Positions 62,001 to 64,000 of a stretch of DNA of 64,000 bases are shown one piece after another. Where the stretch lies: NCBI RefSeq assembly GCF_030867145.1, contig NC_134440.1, positions 5,084,001 through 5,148,000 on the forward strand. The letters run 5' to 3'. Every line of letters begins with the position of its first letter. Position 1 is the stretch's first letter. Source of the DNA: Opisthocomus hoazin (taxonomy: Eukaryota; Chordata; Aves; Opisthocomiformes; Opisthocomidae). The position numbers were made by a program, and so were the translations under genes. The notes below the pieces were generated by a model, which had not been told where the DNA came from, ran no database searches, and saw only the letters and a list, made by a program, of their open reading frames with translations.

Positions 62001-64000
62001 GAAGAGGATGCCTTACGGTGCAACTCAGGCAGCACTAAAATTAGCGCTCTTCTGTTGGTCTTTCCTTTCGAACCCCAGTGGGAAGAGGAAGACTATCAAT
62101 ATAGCAAATAACTCGGTGCAAAATATTCTTTGGACTGAGCAAGGATAGCGCGTTGCTGTTTGGTCTATAGCAGCTTTGAGATGGCAAGAGATATTAATCA
62201 TGCTTCGTGGAAAGATTCAGAATTTGAACATTTTTAATGTCTTCTGTGAGCATCTGTGCCGTGCATGTACAGCTCGATTCAGCCAGTTCCTGAGATCGCT
62301 CTGTTACTGCTGTGCTCTGTTATTTTGATGCAACTGAAATTCACTTTTAAAGAAAGTGAAACGCAGTACGCCCTTTCTGATACAACTCCGATGACTCTCT
62401 ATAGAATTGGATCTTGTATGCAAGGAAATATGATCTTTTTTGTAGCTCATTAAAAAAATAAAAAAAATACCCTTACCTTTAAAATTACGGTTGCAAAGTA
62501 AATACAGTCTTCAAAAAAACTCAAAGCACTTAAAGCAGCAGTTCAGTTACGGTAACTCACTGTGGTGTTTGAGGGTTTTTTATAGCATAATAAAAATAGT
62601 TTTGACAGATACATTCTTTAAATACATAAGCAATATTATGCATTAAAACAATTCTCAAAAAAGATTACTGAAAGTCTAGAAAAAAATATTTTTAAGCTGT
62701 CATCTTCTCTGGCAGTTGTCCACTTTTGAAACGCTGCTGGTAAGACACTCCATTTTTTTGTGAGAACAAAGTCCTGCTCCTTCCCGCTGCCTGTATAACA
62801 TGTAGCTTCCTAGCAAGTTGCCCAGTGAATTTCTGAAACAAAGCTGAACCCAAATATCTCAAAGTAGGCAGACGTGTTCCCCCTTCCCGATTTACAGAAT
62901 TAATCGTATTTGTTTAATGACTGAATTGCAACATTTAATAGCCAAGAGTTGGCTCTGCCTGCCTGCACAGGACTAGCCCTTTTCTAGGAGACTCTGAAAA
63001 CAAGTGCACAACGCTGCTGGCTTTCAGCTGAAGAAACACTGAATGTTTATTGCTGTTGTTTCTTCATTTAAAAAAAAAAAAGCAGCCAACTTTCTTGCAC
63101 AAGTACAAATGTCACGTAACCCCAAACCATTCTGTGTTATTTAAAATACTATTGAAGCCCGAAATACTAAAGCAGGATGAATGCTGGTCTTAAATGTGGT
63201 TGCTTCAGTTTTCTGGAGCGTAGGCTTAGCGTAGGGTTACATACCTAGTTTCTCTTCATTAAATATGTGTAGATAACTTAAGTACACACTTTCTTCAAGG
63301 CTTTTCCCCCTCAAATAGGAATCAAACTCAAGACTTTTTTACAGTGCTGCAGTGCTAAACGTGACTTGGTAGTAACTGAAGATCCTTCATACAACAGCAA
63401 AATGGCCTAAACTATAAGGGAGTGATCCTTTTACTGCAGGAGCTGGAAGACTCTAGCAGAGTTGGGACAACTCAGCCATACATAGTATGCAGCCACTTTT
63501 CGGATTACGATAGAGCTGAAAGCATTTCAGTAGTGTAAGCATGCATTAGATTTTTCTTGTCCCTGTGTGATTACTGATAATCTGTGTGTTGTGTTCCAGG
63601 TGGTGGAAATGCCAGCATTCCTGGGATTGAGAGGATGGCACCTGGCATTGATCGTATGGGCTCGGGAATAGAAAGAATACCTTCTGGGATGGGGCATGGG
63701 ATGGAGAGAGTAGGGTCAGAAATAGACAGGATGGGTCTTGTTTTGGATCGCATGAGCTCCAACGTGGAGCGAATGGGTTCAGGAATTGACCGCATGGCCC
63801 CTCTGGGCATAGATCACATCGCTCCGAACATTGAGAGGATGGGCCCAGCTATTGAGAGGATGGGTTCTGGCATAGAAAGGATGGGTTCTGGAATAGGCTT
63901 TGGTATCGAGAGGATGGGTGCTGCCATTGACCGCGTTGGCACCACTATGGACAGAATGGGATCAGGCGTAGAGCGTATGGGTTCTGGCATGGATAGAATG
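41038..64000 (+). CDS. HNRNPM: HNRNPM (hnRNP M), first 14 exons, 3' end outside window
   Basis: hnRNP M binds GU-rich pre-mRNA and regulates alternative splicing in the nucleus (known). Exons: 41038-41213, 45408-45577, 52360-52412, 53247-53254 (8 nt), 53340-53433, 55543-55740, 56139-56292, 57366-57415, 57719-57779, 59780-59881, 60471-60515, 60920-60994, 61492-61590, 63600-64000. This gives 562 codons in one frame. The N-terminus has Ala/Thr runs, then KRKEKSVKRGGNRFEPYANP (NLS-like). RRM1 is about 92-167 (YRAFITNIPFDV, CAVVEFKMEES). RRM2 is about 228-303 (STVFVANLDYKVGWKKL, GIGTVTFEQ). A Gly/Met-rich linker follows. The last exon encodes the GIERMG/GIDRMG-type repeats typical of hnRNP M. RRM3 must lie right of the window. 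Exon 13 (MDRAMGGGFEREFGRNEMGM) resembles the paralogue MYEF2. Confidence 0.97.
41111..41165 (+). repeat. HNRNPM: Coding GAC/GCN triplet repeats in HNRNPM exon 1
   Basis: An uninterrupted (ACG)6-type run encodes six threonines and is followed by GCA/GCG codons encoding ten alanines, then four prolines. The human N-terminus lacks such a long run as far as I recall. Confidence 0.85.
41214..45407 (+). other. HNRNPM: HNRNPM intron 1
   Basis: 4.2 kb. The first 400 bp continue the CpG island; after about 41,600 the sequence becomes AT-rich. No repeat family, exon or RNA gene is recognisable. Ends in ctctctttgcttgcag. Confidence 0.6.
45578..52359 (+). other. HNRNPM: HNRNPM intron 2
   Basis: 6.8 kb of AT-rich unique-looking sequence, with a 17-base G-rich run near 45,824-45,842 and a short GT repeat at 45,949-45,961. 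I see no CR1, exon or structured RNA that I could defend. Confidence 0.55.
53247..53254 (+). other. HNRNPM: 8-nt HNRNPM microexon
   Basis: The sequence is ctcatcag|GGATGCGC|gtaagttc. The eight bases supply G, C and two bases of A in ...KSR-GCA-VVEF..., a block of RRM1 conserved in human hnRNP M. Without them the frame between exons 3 and 5 would break. The following intron is only 85 nt. Confidence 0.9.
53434..55542 (+). other. HNRNPM: HNRNPM intron 5
   Basis: 2.1 kb, AT-rich, without recognisable repeats or additional exons. Ends in ctggttttttgcag. Confidence 0.55.
56293..57365 (+). other. HNRNPM: U12-type intron in HNRNPM (intron 7)
   Basis: The 5' splice site is T|GTATCCTTGA, matching the minor-spliceosome consensus /RTATCCTT. 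Near the 3' end, TCCTTAAT (57348-57355) matches the U12 branch-site consensus TCCTTAAC, about 11 nt before the AG at 57364-57365. There is no long polypyrimidine tract before the acceptor. The exons join in frame as AI-SMFNGQ, as in human hnRNP M. Confidence 0.88.
57780..59779 (+). other. HNRNPM: HNRNPM intron 9
   Basis: 2.0 kb with one CR1 insertion in the middle. The remainder is AT-rich and shows no exon or other repeat. Confidence 0.55.
58200..58580 (+). mobile_element. Old CR1 LINE 3' fragment in HNRNPM intron 9
   Basis: The plus strand shows CR1 3'UTR landmarks: 'ccaggctcttttcagtggtg', 'cccagtgaccgggcaagagg', 'gagatattcaaaagctgtgt', 'gatgacctccagaggcctct'. The terminal tail repeat is eroded. 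It differs from the copies at 7.3 and 39.6 kb and looks older, from another CR1 subfamily. Confidence 0.85.
61591..63599 (+). other. HNRNPM: HNRNPM intron 13
   Basis: 2.0 kb, AT-rich, with an A-rich stretch containing AATAAA near 62,457. I could not find the exon encoding NEILSNALKRGEIIAKQ that follows GRI in human hnRNP M, either here or elsewhere before exon 14. Confidence 0.5.

Noticed and set aside
62440-63560. An inverted 3'UTR or nested gene in HNRNPM intron 13
   Set aside because: AT-rich sequence with hexamers on both strands, but no coding exon or splice pair belonging to another gene could be identified.

Overview
The window is genomic DNA of a bird. It shows intron-split vertebrate genes, four CR1 LINE insertions in different places (the typical avian repeat), and no SINE- or L1-like sequence that I could see. 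Bases 1 to about 41,600 are extremely GC-rich, gene-dense and full of minisatellites, as on an avian microchromosome. From memory of synteny this matches the region on chicken chromosome 28 (inference). The remainder is visibly AT-richer.

Eight protein-coding genes can be read with consistent splice sites and reading frames. Left to right: SH3GL1 (+, 3' part only), MPND (-), STAP2 (+), FSD1 (-), TMIGD2-like (+), SHD (-), YJU2 (-), HNRNPM (+, cut by the right edge). The first seven have the same order and relative orientation that I recall for human 19p13.3 (YJU2-SHD-TMIGD2-FSD1-STAP2-MPND-SH3GL1, reversed here). HNRNPM lies several Mb away in human, so a rearrangement junction falls between 38.6 and 41.0 kb.

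Layout: 0.5-6.9 kb SH3GL1 last five exons and 3'UTR; 6.96-7.9 kb one CR1 inserted into another; 8.3-12.26 kb MPND; 12.26-12.56 kb MPND/STAP2 bidirectional CpG promoter; 12.6-18.1 kb STAP2; 18.8-24.6 kb FSD1, tail-to-tail with STAP2; 24.6-25.7 kb divergent spacer; 25.7-28.1 kb TMIGD2-like; 28.7-31.5 kb SHD; 31.6-32.8 kb intergenic with a cluster of TAAT motifs; 33.6-38.6 kb YJU2; 38.6-41.0 kb spacer with a CR1 and the HNRNPM CpG promoter; 41.0-64.0 kb HNRNPM.

The genes do not form one pathway. YJU2 and HNRNPM act in splicing. STAP2, SHD and SH3GL1 are SH2/SH3 adaptors. TMIGD2 is an Ig co-receptor with a YxN tail motif that could recruit SH2 adaptors. FSD1 is a microtubule-associated protein and MPND a JAMM-fold chromatin protein. 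I found no evidence of a wholly new system. The most unusual observations are a STAP2 gene in which the first half of the SH2 domain is not visible and a minisatellite lies where it should be, a compact bird TMIGD2 orthologue, an 8-nt microexon and a U12-type intron in HNRNPM, and many private minisatellite families in the introns.
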